Below are positions 1 through 13,469 of a DNA stretch of 64,000 nt, piece after piece. The DNA is from Nymphaea colorata (lineage: Eukaryota; Streptophyta; Magnoliopsida; Nymphaeales; Nymphaeaceae). The stretch lies in the NCBI RefSeq assembly GCF_008831285.2, contig NC_045149.1:14038629-14102628 (forward strand), given 5' to 3'. Each line of letters opens with the position of its first letter. Within the stretch, counting starts at the first letter, position 1. A program made the position numbers and the translations under genes. Below the pieces are notes generated by a model that had not been told where the DNA came from, did not search any database, and worked only from the letters and a program-made list of their open reading frames with translations.

Positions 1-1360
1 CCCTCTCTTTTTATGAACCATTTCTCATTGGAAAAACCATAGAGACTTAAGCTTTTAGTAAGGTTGTGTTGGTTTAACCTGATGATAAATCCCTGGTGAT
101 ATGAGATTCTTAAGATTTTAGATGCATGGATTTAAGATCAGACTTCCGATCTTAAATCCATGAATTTGAACATGTATAATAAAATGAGAATCTCCTAAAA
201 AACACCCTTTATGCAATGTCAAGTCTTAGCTATACGAGGCCATCAAACCTAACCTAAAAGAAGCTTGGAAAGCTTTAAAAAGTGTGATAAAAAAAGAAAC
301 CATCCCTTTTTTGAAAGGTATTTTAGTCCTTATCCATCTCCTAGTAGAGATAATAACCCATGGGAATGCCATATAAAAGTTGGTGAAGTGTTCATCCTTT
401 TCACTATCTCTCTACTTTAATTTGTTATAAGATAACGTTATGAAAAAGACAATGAAAAATAGAACAGGTTAAATTCACCAAATGTTGAATGTCGTTAGAT
501 AGCTAAGCGTTAAAAATCAATCATTACTAAAACCTCCATGAATCTTTTTGCACCATTCATTGGTAGTACTTATGTGGCAACAAATTTTTACTTTATCTGA
601 CATATTTGATTTCTCCATATACAAGATTATTCAATTCCGCCTATATATGCAGTAATGTGTTTGTGTGTTTACATATTTGGCAGGCTGTCTTATCATGAAG
701 ACAGGACAATTCTTTCTCTTCGAAGGAGGCAAAGCCCCTTTTGCAAAAAAAAAAAAAATGAAACTTTGTTTTTGATGGAAATACCTTTGATAGTGAAAAT
801 TTCTTACTAAGAGGCACTAGATATAAAATTTTTAAAATTTTAATAGGCACTAGTATCTAAATGAGAAAAAAATTCTAACATATCAATATAAAAATATGAA
901 TTTTTTTTGTGGGCTTGCATACGCACTTGCTCATACCATACACACTTGCCTCCTCTGGCTGCTCAGTCGAGGCTCATATGATTTTCTTTACCATGATGCA
1001 AGGAAGAGACCAAGATTTCATTTTATGATTTATTACTTTGAATTTATGATATATATATATTATAAATAAATAAATTAATATATATATATATATATATATA
1101 TGACAAGAACAGGTCCACATTGCCTCCACAATGACTCCCATAATTTTAATCTCAATATTTTTCAATACAATCAAGATAGCACCATTTAACTTTTGAACTG
1201 AGGATATGACTCTAACACACCACCCAACCCAAGCGGTTGCGCTAGAGAGAGATGGAATCGGGGTGGAGAGTGCAAAAAGAACAATGAAAATAGAAAAGAA
1301 GGGGTTGTCACCATACCGTGAACTTCCTCCTGACTAGGTAATTCAGCCTACTCATCATGA
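1..1360. other. AT-rich non-coding stretch, no gene seen
   Basis: No conserved protein motif was found on either strand. The stretch holds poly-A/T runs and a (TA)n microsatellite at about 1052-1101. The two short minus-strand open frames here are low-complexity and read through the microsatellite, so they are not taken as genes. Confidence 0.6.
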
Positions 1361-1361
1361 A

Positions 1362-1575
1362 GGGGTTGTTATGTAATAAGAACAACATATTACAGTTTCA
1401 TGAATCTCTTATATTTGGCAATAAGAACAGCATGTTATTGTTCCACAAATCTGCTCGAATGGTTGGAGCACATTCATCGAACATTATTTTATATTGTTTT
1501 ATGAACCTACTTCAATTTTTGAGGTAAATGCATAAAACAGAAACAAACTATTGCTTTCGTCAAATGGCTTTGAAA
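1362..1575. mobile_element. Degraded MITE of the 9.1-kb Harbinger-like family
   Basis: The left end (GGGGTTGTTATG) and the weak inverted right end near 1555-1570 resemble the termini of the element at 9092-9255. The interior has the family signature of alternating AATAAGAACA and CATGAATCT/ACAAATCT words. A 44-bp segment is duplicated in direct orientation (about 1376-1419 and 1420-1463). No clean target-site duplication is visible, so both borders are approximate. Confidence 0.4.
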
Positions 1576-2024
1576 GCAAGCGGTAGAGACCAAGTACAAC
1601 TATGAGAAGATTTCATGTGATAACAGGTCGATCAGATACAATATTAAATATGAAGCCCTTAGTACAAAAAAACCAAACAGTTGTAAGTCTAAAAAGAAAC
1701 AAAATTAACAAAGAATGGCTGGCTTGAAAAGAAACAAACATATTGAGAACATGAGCTAAAATAATAATAGGTAAAGGAAAAAAGAAAAGAGAATGAGAAA
1801 ATCAACCATTCTCAAACCATTAAGGCAAAGTTAGATTGAAATACTGGATCGAACGAAACCCCACCCATCACATTTATTCGTTTGGCCATGTGTTATTATT
1901 TATTTAATTTATATTTAATTGTTTTCTTTATTCATTTTTGCCAACTTATAACTAATATTTATTTAATATGCAATCGGAGCTTGGCCACTTTATCTCCGGA
2001 TCAAAACAGTAAAAGAAGAGGTCC
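1576..2024. other. Non-coding, nothing recognised
   Basis: A-rich sequence without a coding signature, ending in a TTTATTTAA-rich tract at about 1890-1960. Confidence 0.5.
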
Positions 2025-2990
2025 ATGAGAATGTTTGCAACGGCCTGGCCATTGTGGGTTTCATTTAACATGTCGATGAATGGAGACATCGTTAAATTTG
2101 AACCACCAAAGCACGTGGAGTCGTGGAGGCGGTACGACTATAGAGCCGCTAGAAGCCAAATGGAGGCCATTCACCAATTTGATCAAATGTGTGTCGGGTC
2201 TCTCTTTCTTGGAGATACCAGCAGGGCTTCAACGCCATCCTTGCTTCTTTTACTTTGTTCACCATTTTGGTGCGCTTCAATCTTAGCGATTTGCAGGAGA
2301 CAAGGTCGGTCATCTCTTGCTCTCTTATCCATGTGGCAAGGTTGCGTTCTTTGTAGATATTTTGTTATATTATTCATAATCTCGTGGAAGAATTGAGGGA
2401 TCCTAAGTTAGATTCCTTTCTTGGTGTTTCTGGATGTATTTCATGGGAGATATACCAGCAGAGCGTAATGCACATCCTTGGTTCTCTTTTACTTTGTTCG
2501 TCTTGCTCGTGGGCCGACTACAATAAAAGATAGCTTCTGCCACGATCATTCCCATGGAAAGGTCTGTAGTGGACAAAATGGTAAAAGTTGTTCCTCTTTT
2601 AGCAGAATACTTTTACAAGATAATAAGAGGAGGCAAACATTTTCAAGGGAGAGAGAGAAGGACGGGCAATCTGTGATCGCCTTTCCATGCTTCTCTCGTT
2701 CTGCAGCCTTCCAACATGATGAGGTTCTTGTCGATGAGAAGGAGTACAAGAGAGCCAGGACTCTTTTCCTCCACTTGATTCCCTCATCTATCGATGAAGC
2801 AGAGAGCAAACAGAGGCTCCTCCCCTGCCTACTCGAACACGATCTTATCCTAGACCACGAGATCAGAAGCAATGTCGTTTTCTCACTTGTAGAGTTCTTC
2901 TCATCCAGCCTCAAGAATGCCGGTGGATTTATGCAAGGGGCAAACAATAAGGAATGGTTAAAGAGAGAGAGTTCCTCCACTTGATGATTT
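2025..2990 (+). other. Unidentified open frames (123 and 168 codons), exon-like
   Basis: Two plus-strand open frames, 2025-2396 and 2478-2984, stand in a slightly GC-richer island. The second contains a mixed, protein-like stretch (EYKRARTLFLHLIPSSIDEA, then LLEHDLILDHEIRSNVVF). I do not recognise the family. The opposite strand is also open for 164 codons over 2546-3040, so length alone proves little. A diverged direct duplication links the two frames: about 50 bp at 2211-2260 resemble 2445-2500 (shared words ATACCAGCAG and TTTTACTTTGTTC). It may be an old gene fragment or a non-coding transcript. Confidence 0.25.
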
Positions 2991-5900
2991 ATGTTGGATA
3001 CCGACAGATCTCTTCTGTGTTTTGTGCATTTTTTCCCCATTGCGTCACTTAATCCTTGCTGTTCGTTGCTTCATGAGGTTATTCATACCTACTGAATTTG
3101 TTAGATATTTCGTGCATGAATATGAAGTATGTGGCTGTCTTGGTGCAATTTTTAACTCACAAAAGCAAGAAGCTTCCTACTGAAATAATGGACTTATGAA
3201 TAAGCACGTGGAGTGGAGCCTGAAGTAACTTGGGAAGATCACCAGAACATCAATATATTCAATGGGCTCAATAATCGGTTTCATGAGCTTGAGCATGAGA
3301 TGAAAGCCGCCACGGTGTCACCTTTTTTTTTCTTTTCCTTTTGGACTTTGTATTTTCTGTTTACCGTTAGATTTTAGTCCTCATGTTTTTTTAGAAATTA
3401 TAGAATATGATAGTTGTCCTTGGTATGTACTTCTGGATTCCAGTTGTTGGCGGGTAAATCAAAGATATCCATGTTGTCCTGCATATGTTATTTTCTGAAG
3501 CTCCAGATGTTGTTAGTGGTAGTGGACACGAATCATGATAAGCATGAAAGTGTATGCATTTAGGATAAAGATCATTGTATTTGAGCTATTTCAAGAGAAG
3601 TTTGCGAAGTGATCAGATTGCAGATAAAATCTTCTTACCCTGCATCAATTATCAATTTGTGATTACAAATACGACAGATGTACACAAAGGTCATACAGTC
3701 AAGTATCTACAATTTGGTTTTAACAGCTGAAAGCCTGAAATGCAGTTGTCACATTTTCATGTCACCCACAAATTCTGTCTATCGAGAAAAGATGAAGAAC
3801 TGAAAAGTTCAACAACTGAAAAGAAGAATCATTTTCAGTGGAAGGACAAAAATTGATAAACAAAAGTCTACAGGCACATCGTTGTTAGCATTCCTGTGGC
3901 CCATCTGCCTTGGCTGTCAAGGAAGCAGCATGGGGACTTGCTTGTCATGCTGCAATATCTCAGGTAACTCGAAGTGTTTGCATTTTAATGCTTTTCAGCT
4001 TATTAATTCAGTTTTTCAACATTAGACAAGCTAGAAATGGAGGGATAATTGTTTCACCAAAAGATGGGTGACCATTTCATATGTGCTTGTTATAGGCCAT
4101 GAAATGAAGTACGGTGGTAGACACATCACTGATCTGTAGAATGGGTAATTAGATCCGTTTACCTTTTATGCTGTGGGGAAGTGAGGTGAAGTTTTTTTAA
4201 CCTATTTGCACTTTGCAGCCTGTCACGGTGCTCTGCTCTATGAGTTTCTTTATCTTTTGTAGAGAGTCTGCTGCTAAACGTTTGCCAGCATTAAAAATCA
4301 TATGATTCTCACAAGTTACATAAACTAAAATATAGATCATATAGCTTATTTAAGCAATGTTGAGGCTCCACTGTTTTCTTCTTGCTTTATCTGTTACATT
4401 TGTGCTGATATGATAATGTTAGAGTGCATTCAACTCGCAAATCAGGAGCATGTTTGATTTTATGCCTTTAGTTACATCCAAAGGGAACAGATATTAAAGA
4501 CTTTGCTTTGTGCTTCAGTCGAATGTATCTAATTTTTGAAGTCTTGAACATCAAATATGAAATGTAAATGTTCCTTCAGGTCTATCTGAATAGTCCTTGA
4601 AATAATGGTCAATCAGACGATCCATGAGGACCAAGAAACGCTCATCACTGCATTTTTGTGATGCTCAAGTATCTAGTTTAGGGCCCCATACATGATGACC
4701 CAATATACCATTTTTGCCATAGCCATGGTTGTACATCCCTAAACCTTAACAACAAATATTCCTTAGAGATTTTTCAGAAATCCAAAAATATTCTGCTATA
4801 TTAGAAAACAAGGTGTAAGTTAAGCAATTTTTTTTCCTTTACATAATAAAATATGTTTTTCTATACACCATTGTTGTAGAGTCCACAAAATTTGATCTTA
4901 GATCACTTAGATTTCAAAATCCAAAGATATGACCGTCCCTCATCTGACCCTGCATCAGCCCATTTGACAATGGAAAATACTAAAGTGAGGATCCAGGTTT
5001 TAACTAGTATTATCAATGCATGCAGTCATGTACATAATATCATTGTATGCAGTCATGATGATATACATTCATAACTAAACCAAAATTTGAGTGTGTTATC
5101 CTACTAGGATGTAATAAAGATCAGGCATTCTTATATATAATGTATGCACATGTCAAATATGCGCTACTCTCTGATGTGTTTTGTTTATGAGCAGACACAG
5201 AGGAGTGGTGCTTCATATTTTGCATGGAACAATGGCACTTCAAAAATATGTGACATTAGAAATTTGCCAAGCATCAAGTATGGTTCACTTTTCAGAAAGC
5301 ACAACTATCAAAGAGGTGGCTAATTATATGTGAAGGAGAAAAGGACATTAAAGTACATTTTGAATAATGTAATTGGATTCAATATCTAAAAGGGCAGCAG
5401 CTTTGATAGTGAAGGCAGTATGGAATTTCCAAATCTATGAACTTCCCTTTATCATTTCCAAGCTTGTGCAACAATCCTTTGGTCGATAAAGCTGTGGGCG
5501 TATGGATGTATGTGGATCTTGATAATAGTATAGTCTTGTAGTTGATTTTCTCTTTATGGTATTGATGCTTTTTTTTTCTTTCTTTCTTTCTTTTTTTTTT
5601 GTGCAGGTTGGTATTTTCTTTGTCCCAGTTCCGTAATTACTCTGAGATTACTGTTTTCATCAAACTTTTATCTGGATCAATCTAACTCAAACCAATTATT
5701 AGCATTTTAACCAGAGGATGATTTGCTATTGTTATGGTGATGAGCTTTCTTTTTGTCTATGTTGATGATACCACTGTCACAAATATCACAACTTAATTGA
5801 AAAAGACACATTAAATACGTGAAAAATAAGTCAGACCAATAAAACAGCAATACAACGCATCTTTTTTAAAAAATGTGAATTATACACGTTTTTTAATAAT

Positions 5901-7337
5901 TTTTATTAATTTATTATTTATTTTATTTTTATATTTTTCAGGATTTTTTAAATGTTTTAAATTTTTTTTAAATTTTTTTTATTTTCGAAATATTTCAGAG
6001 ATATACAACTTTGCCGTGTTATCCTCGAGAAATTCATGTTCACCTCATGCTTTAATAATTTAATAATTTCAGATAAATATAATAATATCAGGTAAATATA
6101 TCATATTACACTAATATCATGTTCACCTCATGCTCTTATCCAGCATTACCAATCAACTTCTATTTGAAAATATACCAGCTATCAAGGTTATGTTAGTGCC
6201 GAACACTATTTTGTATGTGACTATGTATCAAATATATTGTTGTTTAGCAGGGGATTGTGGTCTACTCTTCAATTGAAGCTTGTAATGGATCCAATAAACC
6301 AGGCATTTTAGCATACTGAAAAAAATATTTCTGATATTGGTTTCAACCAAGCATTCTTAAAGACATTTTTTGTGCATTATGTTCTTTTCTCTAGTCCTTA
6401 GTGTTTTGCAATCAGTTTGACAAGGCCTATTTTATTTCCTGACAATTGTGCAAGAGATATTTGTTGTTTTGGCTGATACATTTCACAAGCTTGGTTTCAA
6501 CTGCATGTTTCGGTTCTACATGGGACTAATTTTCTGGATGAATCGATTGTTTGTCTTCTTGTTTCAGTTTCCAATAAATTGAAGTATTTTATATTAAGTT
6601 TTGTCCTATTATTATTTTCTTCTAAAACTATTTCACGGAGCCTTGATTTTGGCTATAAGTACTCATTTATTTCATCCAATCCTCCATTTTTTGTTTTGTT
6701 TGTAGGTGATCAAGATCTTAGCTTTCTTCATGATCCATGAATTGGAATGGAATTTAGGAACTTATTCTGAGGTGAAGATTGCTTTATCTTTCTTTTTTGT
6801 TTTCTAATGACAGAAAAAATAGGAGATTTCTGAGCAGGCCAAGATTTGTTTGCCCAAAAGGTTGATAATTTACAGTATTGTATGTCTCTACTAGTTATTT
6901 GTGTATAACGTGCAATATATTTCTATTTTATTTATGAAATTTTTCTTACTGTACCAGAGATGATATGTTCTTCACATACCCCTTTCCATCATTCTTAAAC
7001 TTTTTGACTGTTTGGATACAAGTATAGCTACACTACATGAAAATAAGAGAATTAGAATTGTTTATGGGAGAAATAAGATGCTAAGCTGCTAATATGAGAA
7101 AATTAGAATTGTTTCACCATACTAGTCTCTGGGATTAAATTTTCTAGATGTGTATGAACCTGCTATTTTTCTATTTATTTTCTCTATTTCGACCAGAAAT
7201 GGCTTGTGGAGCTTTTTGATAAGAAAGAAGCAGGCATGCTCAAAGGACACTTATTTTCTGCTATTTTTATGTAATTTTTTTATAATTTTGAATTGTATAA
7301 ACAATATCTTTTATAGTACAATTACTTATTTCTATGT

Positions 7338-7383
<46 letters not shown>

Positions 7384-8855
7384 ATAAAATAAAATGTAGA
7401 ATAATTACAATGGCCATGACTTTTTCCATAGCTAATGTACAAGTAACTGTGGCTGTTGCAAATAACGGTCACAGCAAAAACCATGGCTAGTGGCCTAGGT
7501 ACATCATGGCCGGTTGATAAAATAGCCAGTCACAAAAAACGTGTTTTTTAAAAGAAAAACAAATGGACATGATAAATAAACCTACATTTTTTTTTTTGCA
7601 TTTTTTCCTTTTTCTTCACTTTTAAAAATTTTTAAACAGTTTTTTTTTCATTTTCTAATTTTATTTGTCGCAAATCTACTTATTTGTTGATGTTTGTGTT
7701 TATAATTTCTCACTTATTTTATTTTTTCTTAATTTGATTTTTTTTTAATTTTAAAAAATTTGTTGTATTTTTCCTGTTTTTTCTCCTTTATTTTCAAGCT
7801 CACCGTATTGTAGCCAAGAAAAAACTCAAGATGTTTTTTTGTGACTATGGTCAAAACCATGACAAAAAGTTAATAGCTACAAGGGTTTTTGCCAAAGTCA
7901 GCTTAGTTAACAGCCACAGGAAATGTCAAGACTGAAAATACTTTCAGCCACAGTTTCGGGATTTATTTCATGGAAGCTCTCTTGCCGCTTCACCAATGAC
8001 TTTTTGGTTTGGTAATCGATCTCCTTTTTCTGTAGCTCTTGCTTTCTGGATCGCAATAATCAGGAACTGAAATGGGTATGTCTGCTTTGCCGCAAGAGAT
8101 GAAATTCTGCTTCATCATCTCAAACCACTCTATACAAGTCGCTTCACTTGTGCGACGTCTAATCAAAGAGGATCATTTTTGTCTGTTTCAAAGTTTGAAG
8201 AACTATTTCTGAATACCATTTTTGTATGAAAATTAGCGGAAAGTCTATCTTGGACTCCTGAGATTTTCTAGAAAAATATCCTTTTTTGCTGATTCCAGAG
8301 GAAATCTGTCGCCGATGAAAACATGGGAAATGGTATTTGTGACAATGATGTTATCTAGTAATTCCAGCTGCAAGTGCTTAATTAGTTTTTAGTTTTTCAT
8401 TTCAGAATGGTCACTTATTTCCAGCCGAGTTTGATGTTGGAATTTTCAAGCCTTGTACAATTCTTTTTCCTTTTTAAATGTCTTTTTCATATGATTTACT
8501 TACTTCTTCACTCATCGGCAAGCATCTAGTTTTCCTGGCATCGTTGTTGATCCAACATGTGCCCAAACAAGCTCTCATAGGTCAGCTGTCATAATGCTGG
8601 ATTAAGTTAATTATATTGTGAATATAAGTTTGTTCCACCATTTTTCCTTTATTTGGCTCTTTTTCCTTGTAATCCCCTGTACAAATTTTTAAGCCATTTA
8701 CTCTGCTACTTATCCTCTTCTTTATTGCAAATTCTTCAGCTTGAGCCATTTACATTATTAATCCTTATTTTATTAAATTTGTTCATTGTGGTTCATTTAT
8801 AAAGAAACATTGCCCTTGTAGTTATAATGGACAACGTGCTCAATTTCACAAATGA
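2991..8855 (+). other. T-rich intron-like tract with exon-like islands, no identified gene
   Basis: The plus strand is strongly T-rich, as plant introns are on the sense strand. It contains short islands bounded by fair splice consensus. One is about 3872-3963 (after CTACAG, ending CTCAG/GTAACT, one frame reading PSALAVKEAAWGLACHAAIS). Another is 6707-6772 (after TTTGTAG, ending TCTGAG/GTGAAG, frame VIKILAFFMIHELEWNL). A third is about 5195-5330 (after GAGCAG). None was recognised and the islands were not shown to share a reading frame. A (TC)n(TA)n microsatellite is at 7337-7383. The call is inference from composition and splice-like sites. Confidence 0.2.
7337..7383. repeat. (TC)n(TA)n compound microsatellite
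   Basis: About 13 TC units run directly into about 10 TA units. Confidence 0.9.
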
Positions 8856-9091
8856 ATGGATGGTTCCATAGAAGTCTTATCTCAAAGTGGAGAAGAAACA
8901 AATTCAAGATCTCCATATTTGGTAAAGATAATCAAGGAGTCATCAAAACAAGCAGCAGAGACTTACATTTTGGATGGGGAGATGATAAGAAGTTTTTACA
9001 ATTTGTCCTCTTCCCATCTGGTTGATAGAACAACTTGTGCTCCATGGATGTCTTTGTACTTTTGTTGTTCCTCATGCAATTGTAGTGTTAA

Positions 9092-9255
9092 GGGGCTATT
9101 AGGCACCAGTAACGAATTGTTACTATCTAGTAAAACAGACTTAAAAATTGGGGCAGATTCATCGAACCATGTAAAGTAATGATGTATGAATCTACCCTAA
9201 ATTTTAGGTAGAATCGCTGGGCGGTAACAATCTGTTATTGGTGCCAAGTGGCCCC
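9092..9255. mobile_element. Harbinger/Tourist-like MITE, 164 bp, TAA target duplication
   Basis: The element begins GGGGCTATTAGGCACCAGTA and ends in the near-complement ...GGTGCCAAGTGGCCCC, giving imperfect terminal inverted repeats of about 32 bp. It is flanked on both sides by TAA. A 3-bp TAA/TTA duplication with GGGGCY termini is typical of PIF/Harbinger-derived MITEs. The open frame over 8856-9179 runs into the element and is not treated as a gene. Related copies are at 14381-14547 and probably 1362-1575. Confidence 0.8.
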
Positions 9256-10665
9256 TAAAGGACTATGATTGAGACATTGGTGGCTTACACCTTTTCAAAG
9301 ATGTAAGACTTTTTGCTAAATGGTTGAACTTCTGTTTGAAGTCTAAGCCAATGTCAATCCAAAATGAATCTGTCACTAAAGGCCATGGGGCAATCTAGTA
9401 AAGTTCTTTTTCCTTTCACTTGATAAGAAGTCTTCTGGAAGGTAGAAGGCTTGCTGATGTAAGTTTGTGTTCCCTTATCACTTGATAAAAGTCATCTAGA
9501 AGGTCGAATGCTGCTGCTGTAAGTTTGTATCACGAAAACTTTGACAGTAAAAGAATCAAATATTTTCATAAAGCAAACTGGAACAAAGAATGTTTGTAAT
9601 AGATAAGTAGTCACAACACTTGTGCTAAATAAGTAGTTATAGCACATTAGCTTGTTGAGATTATGTTATAGGTTTAATTAGATGTGTATTTTGAATCATA
9701 ACACTGGTGGCTCTTATAACAATCAAAAATTAAGATTTTCCATAAAATCACCCGCATTGTATATGCATATAGTAAAACCAGTACCGAAATGGGAATATAT
9801 ATATGTATATATACATAATAAATGTATAAAGAGATAGAGAGAGAGGGAGAAGGAGAGAGAGACGTGTGTTTGAATTATTGTGGTTGGGAGGTGTTGGATT
9901 GAGGTTGAGAGGTAAAGAGAAGCCTTCAACTTTTTATACTATTTTCTTGAATTGTAACAATATGCAGTTGAATATGACCAGGAGATTGGCCTTTTCATTG
10001 AAGGATTTTTATACAAATCTATAGCATTTCCCATCTGACCATGAGAGTTTACGTAAGTTGAGCTTGCCAAGATTGAACTCAACTCGCTTACTTAACTTTA
10101 ACCCGAACACGGCTCCTTTATTAGATGAGTTGAGCTTGATCCGAGTTTGACTAAGAAAGGTCAAGAGTGCACCAGAGTTGGCTCGACTCATTGAACATCC
10201 ATAATTGTGGTTAGGAATTAAAGCTTGTTTTGCCTCTTCATTTAATTGAACATCCCGGCTGTCACTGCAACCCCATGTGTCTGAAGAAGATACATCATGC
10301 CATGGGTTGTCCAAGAAATGCTGCAATACTTCATGCAGTGAACAAATAAGACCATCTAAACTGAATAGGAATGCCTCAAATAACAAAGCTGACATGAATT
10401 TAGTGAGCAAGTATGGTAAATGACTAAAATACCCTTAGTTAACAGTGGAAAAAAACTTTTTGTAAAAAGCAAAAATGAAAATGAAAAAAAGTAAATAACT
10501 ATAAATGACATTTCTTTTTAACAAATGACCAAAATGTCCTTCCATCCTTTACTAGGTAACATGTGCACGATGCACACAACTTTCTCTCTCAAGTAACAGT
10601 CACCTGGGCATCGACTTTGGTATTTTTGTCTAAGAAAGAGGTACCAAACCCTTTGGTGTTGGACC
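9256..10665. other. Non-coding; contains a CTCGAGCTT-type repeat fragment
   Basis: There is no recognisable gene. A (GA)-rich patch lies at about 9833-9862. Between about 10050 and 10200 the words GAGTTGAGCTTGATCC and GGCTCGACTC resemble the GAGCTCGGCTCGAG-type repeat seen again at about 20790-20900. This may be the interior of a small DNA transposon. The 133-codon minus-strand frame 10009-10410 has no recognised motif. Confidence 0.4.
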
Positions 10666-10674
10666 CATAAGGAT

Positions 10675-10908
10675 AGGGGCAGAGCTAAGAATTTTTCATG
10701 AAGCGGGCCAAATTAAAGTTTCTAAATTTTTTTACTAGGGATGAAATATCATTTTTCAAAATTTTTATATAGAATAAGTGAAATTTATTAAAATTTACAT
10801 GTAAAATTTATATATATATATATATATGTATATATATTTATATATATATATATATATATATTGAGGTTGGGCCAGGGCCCTTGTGAGCCGTACCATGGCT
10901 CCGCCTTG
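10675..10908. mobile_element. MULE-like MITE, 234 bp, perfect 9-bp target duplication
   Basis: The element starts AGGGGCAGAGCTAAG and ends ...CCATGGCTCCGCCTTG, so the termini are inverted repeats of the AGGGGCGGAGCCA type. It is bounded by identical 9-bp sequences, CATAAGGAT, at 10666-10674 and 10909-10917. A 9-bp duplication is the hallmark of Mutator-like insertion. The interior carries a long (TA)n tract at about 10808-10861. It sits just beyond the copia RNase H relic and separates it from the DNA to the left. Confidence 0.75.
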
Positions 10909-10941
10909 CATAAGGATGCTCCTATGTTAAGCTTGATTCAA

Positions 10942-11283
10942 TTAACATGATAGCCATGAGAGCTTAATGGTTTTTGTAAGCCCATCTGCAATCTGCTCTT
11001 CAAATGATGTTCGTCTCGCAACAATAGTGCCTTGAGCAACTTTGTCCCTAACAAAATGAACATCCACTTCAATGCGCTGTCTTCGATTATGAAAAAGTTG
11101 GAGTAGCCACTAAATATTTTGCCTTCACAATGTCACACCATATGGATGGTGGATTTTTTTTGTTCTTATTACAAGTTCAACTAGAAATATGTCTACCACG
11201 TTGCATATTCTGTTATGTGGGCCACTGCATGGCATTCGGCCCCGTCCGGATCGCCATACATATGAACTTCTTTGTTCTTGGGT
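10942..11283 (-). pseudogene. Ty1/copia RNase H (3' end of pol), decayed
   Basis: Read on the minus strand, the segment shows the end of a copia polyprotein. It starts with YGDPD, then AECHAVAHITEYATW with stops, then a stretch ending WCDI, then in another frame FHNRRQRIEVDVHFVRDKV and EEQIADGLTKTI up to a TAA at 10944-10942. The HIEVD.HFVR..V and ADGLTK blocks are conserved in plant copia RNase H. At least one frameshift and several stops break it, and part of the DADWAG region is missing. No LTR was recognised beside it. Confidence 0.8.
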
Positions 11284-12120
11284 GGTTTGAACTTTGAAGA
11301 TTAGACAATGAACGGTAGCTTTTAAGAATCTTAATATTCTCTCAACAGCTCCCCATTGAGATTCTACAAGATCCTAATAAATTGGCTGAACCTTATAATT
11401 ACCCCTAAATTTTTAAGTTTCATATATATCTAGCATCTTCACAATTATTTTCAAAAAAATTGGGTCTCAAATACTTCAATTTATTGCAGTTCTGAATTTA
11501 AATCTAAACTTCCGACCCAAGCCCTACCTCAGTCTAGGCTGATAATTCATGTCAAATCTAGATCTAAACTCAATCCAAAATCCAAAGTCAAGATCCAAAA
11601 ACCAAACTTAGATTCAGATCTTGATCCAAATCCCAATTTTAGATTAAAAAATAGATCCTGGATCTAAAACTGAGCTCTAGAACTAAAACTAAGCCTTAAA
11701 TCCTGCTCTAGATCCAAAACGAAGGTTAAAAACTCATATAAACTTGAGAATCAAAGTCAGGCCCAAAATAGGAAAATAGATTCAGAAAATTGCCCAGAGA
11801 TCTAGATTAGATAAAAACAAAAAATCTGGATAAAAAAAAAATCAAACTCAAATGTTTGAAATCGTGCTCAGGAATCAATTCCCAACATCATTCGCAAGCT
11901 CGCCCTCACTTTTTAATTCTACTCAGCTTCCTAAAATCCAAATCTGGATGTATAATCCATATTTCAAGCTTAAGCACCTACCCAATCCATGATCCAACCT
12001 TTGACATGGGTCTGGGACCCTCCATTTAAGAAATTAGATCCGGATCGAAAACGTACCTGGAATCATAAAAAATGGAGTCAGACCCGTTTTATAAAAGGAA
12101 TATTATACCTCTTAAAAGTA
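11284..12120. repeat. Degenerate GATCCAAA/GATCTAAA simple-sequence tract
   Basis: Between about 11490 and 12060 the strand is made of irregular short words such as GATCCAAA, GATCTAAA and AATCCAA, repeated without strict period. Similar text (GAATCCGAATCC) occurs inside the hAT-like element at 13638-14060. No coding content was seen. Confidence 0.5.
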
Positions 12121-13438
12121 TTACATATTTTTTGTTGTTAAACTTTTATTTTTTTAGGGTAGGACCTACCTGGGGATGGCAGAGGGGCAAAGGGCACCCT
12201 TAATTTGCCTCCTTACGCAAAGTTTTGGCAGCGCTTGGTGTGCTGCCTAGAGCACTTGTTGTGCTACTAAGTGCTCTGGCCTAGGGTGCATGGTGCTATC
12301 GAGTGCTAAGGTTGAGAGTGCACGGCAGCACCAAGCGCAACGCACAGTCATGTGCACCCAGAACAGGGCCTGCTACATTGACAATCTCCTTTTTTGGTAA
12401 AAATTGGCCCCAAGAAAGCGGTTTTGCTCATCTTGGGTTGGCTTTAGACCTTCCAACCCCCTCCAAACGATGTTTCCAGAGCTAAGGGCAAATCTCCATA
12501 TGTCAAAACCTATAAAGCAAAATAAAAATAAAATAAATTCAAAAAATTTAAAATTCATAAGAAATCTTGACAAATTAAAAAACTTTCAAATGCTGAATTT
12601 TAGCTTCTTCTTTTTTGATGAATACCCCCACATCTTCATCATTGGGAATGAGCTAGCATTTGGGGAGCTTCTTGAGCCCTCCAACTAAGAGCTTTGAAGT
12701 CCTTTTTATCTCTCTTCCTTCATCTATTCTTCTCTCCCACTTTCAACATTTTTTCGTCTTCAAACTTGGGATTCTCCTTTTCCAACCTTCATCTTCAATG
12801 AGTAGAAAGGGGAGCATGTGGAAAAGTCGAAATTTTGACCTTTTTCCTACATTCTTAAGTTTTCCAAACGTCACATTATTAGTAATTGTTGAAAAAAATG
12901 GTGTTTTGAAAGTTTAGTAAGTAAAAAGTTCGATAATTAATATTTTTTTCTGTTATAACTATGACTGAGTTTCTAAATTGATGGGCTTCCTTGAAACTTT
13001 TGGTGGCCTAACAATTCAGAGTTTATATTTAGTGTCTTAGCTCTTCTTATTACTTTCGAACAAGTCCCTATTTTACTTGCAGCAGTGAAGTCTTTTTTCT
13101 TTAGCGAAACAAAACGTGATCAGATTGGAGCTTCCAATCGTCAAATTTCAAGGTCATGTACATTTCGCATCGTCCAGACTTTGCATATGACATCTAACAA
13201 TAAGAGATCACATGAATAAATATGACATTCTTAATGACTTCTGTCAAATTTTCGTTCCTTCCTTCGACTATTTAAATTTACATGCTTTGAGCAATGTTGG
13301 TTAGTTGATTACTAAGCCAAATAAGAAGTGAAATAGGATTTATCAAAAAGAACTAGCAATTCTACTGTTAACAGCCTCTGCCAGGAGTTAGTTGAAAATT
13401 TATAATCTACTATTTTTTAAATACAAAATCTGCCCTAT

Positions 13439-13469
<31 letters not shown>

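Noticed and set aside
7150-7392. 80-codon frame ending in Leu-Ser and Ile-Tyr repeats
   Set aside because: The repeats are the (TC)n(TA)n microsatellite and the rest is T-rich intron-like sequence.
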